Assembly (NCBI GenBank): GCA_946481405.1
Contig: CAMLNY010000096.1
Span: 1-5,914, forward strand
Source: an uncultured Brevundimonas sp.
GTDB lineage: Bacteria; Pseudomonadota; Alphaproteobacteria; Caulobacterales; Caulobacteraceae
Length of the DNA stretch: 5,914 nt
Reading direction: 5' to 3'
Shown here: positions 5,599 to 5,914 of the stretch, one piece after another
Numbering within the stretch: the first letter of the stretch is position 1
Layout: each line of letters begins with the position of its first letter
The notes under the pieces: generated by a model
The model's input: the letters and a program-made list of their open reading frames with translations, nothing else
Database searches by the model: none
What the model was told of the DNA's origin: nothing
Made by a program: the position numbers and the translations under genes

Positions 5599-5914
5599 CG
5601 TAGCGGGTGATCACCGGCCGGTGGTCCGATCCGTTCGGCCGCCCCAGCTTCCGCCCGATCAGGGCCAGATCGGGCGTGCGATAGGCCTGATCGATCGTCA
5701 TTCCCCCGACCGCTGGTAGCTGCGACGGCCAGGTCCCCGGCCAGCCGGGCGCCGGGATCATCCCGCCCTCGCCCTTCATCAGCTTGCCGATCCGGGCGCT
5801 GGAGACGCTGTTGAAGTCACCGGCCACGATCACCGGCCCTTCGACCGAGCGCACCCAGGCCGCCAGCCCCTCGGCCTGCCGGATCTGCTCCCACTGCACC
5901 TGGAACGGCCAGGG
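5576..5914 (-). CDS. Endonuclease/exonuclease/phosphatase (EEP) family protein, 5' end outside window
   Basis: The frame enters from the right edge and ends with TGA at 5578-5576, giving the last 112 residues. Two EEP hallmarks are visible: VAGDFNS (fragment residues 30-36), with the metal-linked Asp33 and Asn35, and GSDHRPV (95-101), with the catalytic Asp97-His98 pair. TIDQAYRTPDL (73-83) sits where family members have their I-D-x-x-(F/Y) segment. The upstream residues PWPFQVQWEQIRQAEGLAAWV match the region before the DFN motif. A GTG at 5899 is internal to the domain and is not a start. Members hydrolyse phosphodiesters in nucleic acids or phospholipids, so the substrate is open. It converges on cca and shares 5576-5598 with its 3' end. 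The active-site His and Glu of the N-terminal half are not in the window. Confidence 0.88.
   Translation of the reverse strand, partial: PWPFQVQWEQIRQAEGLAAWVRSVEGPVIVAGDFNSVSSARIGKLMKGEGGMIPAPGWPGTWPSQLPAVGGMTIDQAYRTPDLALIGRKLGRPNGSDHRPVITRYVRAAPAA

Noticed and set aside
5610..5624. Palindrome around ACCGGCCGGT near the convergent gene ends, as a possible bidirectional terminator
   Set aside because: It lies inside the EEP coding region over the catalytic DHRPV codons, the stem is short, and no T-tract follows on either strand.
5608..5834. GATCACCGGCC occurring twice in the EEP gene
   Set aside because: Both copies encode a Pro-Val-Ile run using the favoured codons. This is likely coding coincidence rather than a repeat.

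Overview
The window is very GC-rich DNA with tightly packed genes, G/C-dominated third codon positions and short intergenic gaps. Its gene content (a DUF1285 / CoA-type Nudix / cca cluster, a large MBL-fold hydrolase beside a crotonase) and its palindromic intergenic repeat suggest an alphaproteobacterium. Caulobacterales, in the neighbourhood of Brevundimonas or Caulobacter, is my best guess. That assignment rests on recognising protein and repeat styles, not on a database search.

Layout from left to right. On the minus strand, the 5' part of a gene for a small secreted cysteine-containing protein of unknown function runs off the left edge (409 to 1). It diverges from a plus-strand pair: an MBL-fold metallo-hydrolase (533-1627, weak TTG start) and an enoyl-CoA hydratase/isomerase family protein (1624-2391). 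These two overlap by an ATGA and look translationally coupled. A GNAT acetyltransferase of the YhbS type follows (2437-2925), possibly from its own promoter and with little or no leader. A 257-bp intergenic region holds an imperfect inverted-repeat element (2934-3110) and a strong isolated hairpin (3149-3168). Next comes a three-gene plus-strand operon: DUF1285 protein (3183-3746), CoA-type Nudix hydrolase (3743-4408) and CCA tRNA nucleotidyltransferase (4405-5598). Its genes are joined by ATGA and GTGA overlaps. A convergent minus-strand endonuclease/exonuclease/phosphatase-family gene overlaps the last bases of cca and leaves the window at the right edge with its N-terminus missing.

Functionally the window is housekeeping plus small-molecule metabolism: acyl-CoA isomerisation or hydration with a coupled Zn-hydrolase, acetyl transfer, CoA nucleotide clean-up, and tRNA 3'-end maturation. 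I see no phage, plasmid, transposase, CRISPR, toxin-antitoxin or defence genes, and no RNA genes. I do not find a new multi-gene system. The points most worth a second look are the intergenic repeat and hairpin, a crotonase active site that fits an Eci-type isomerase better than a hydratase, the short-leader start regions, and the convergent overlap at the end of cca.
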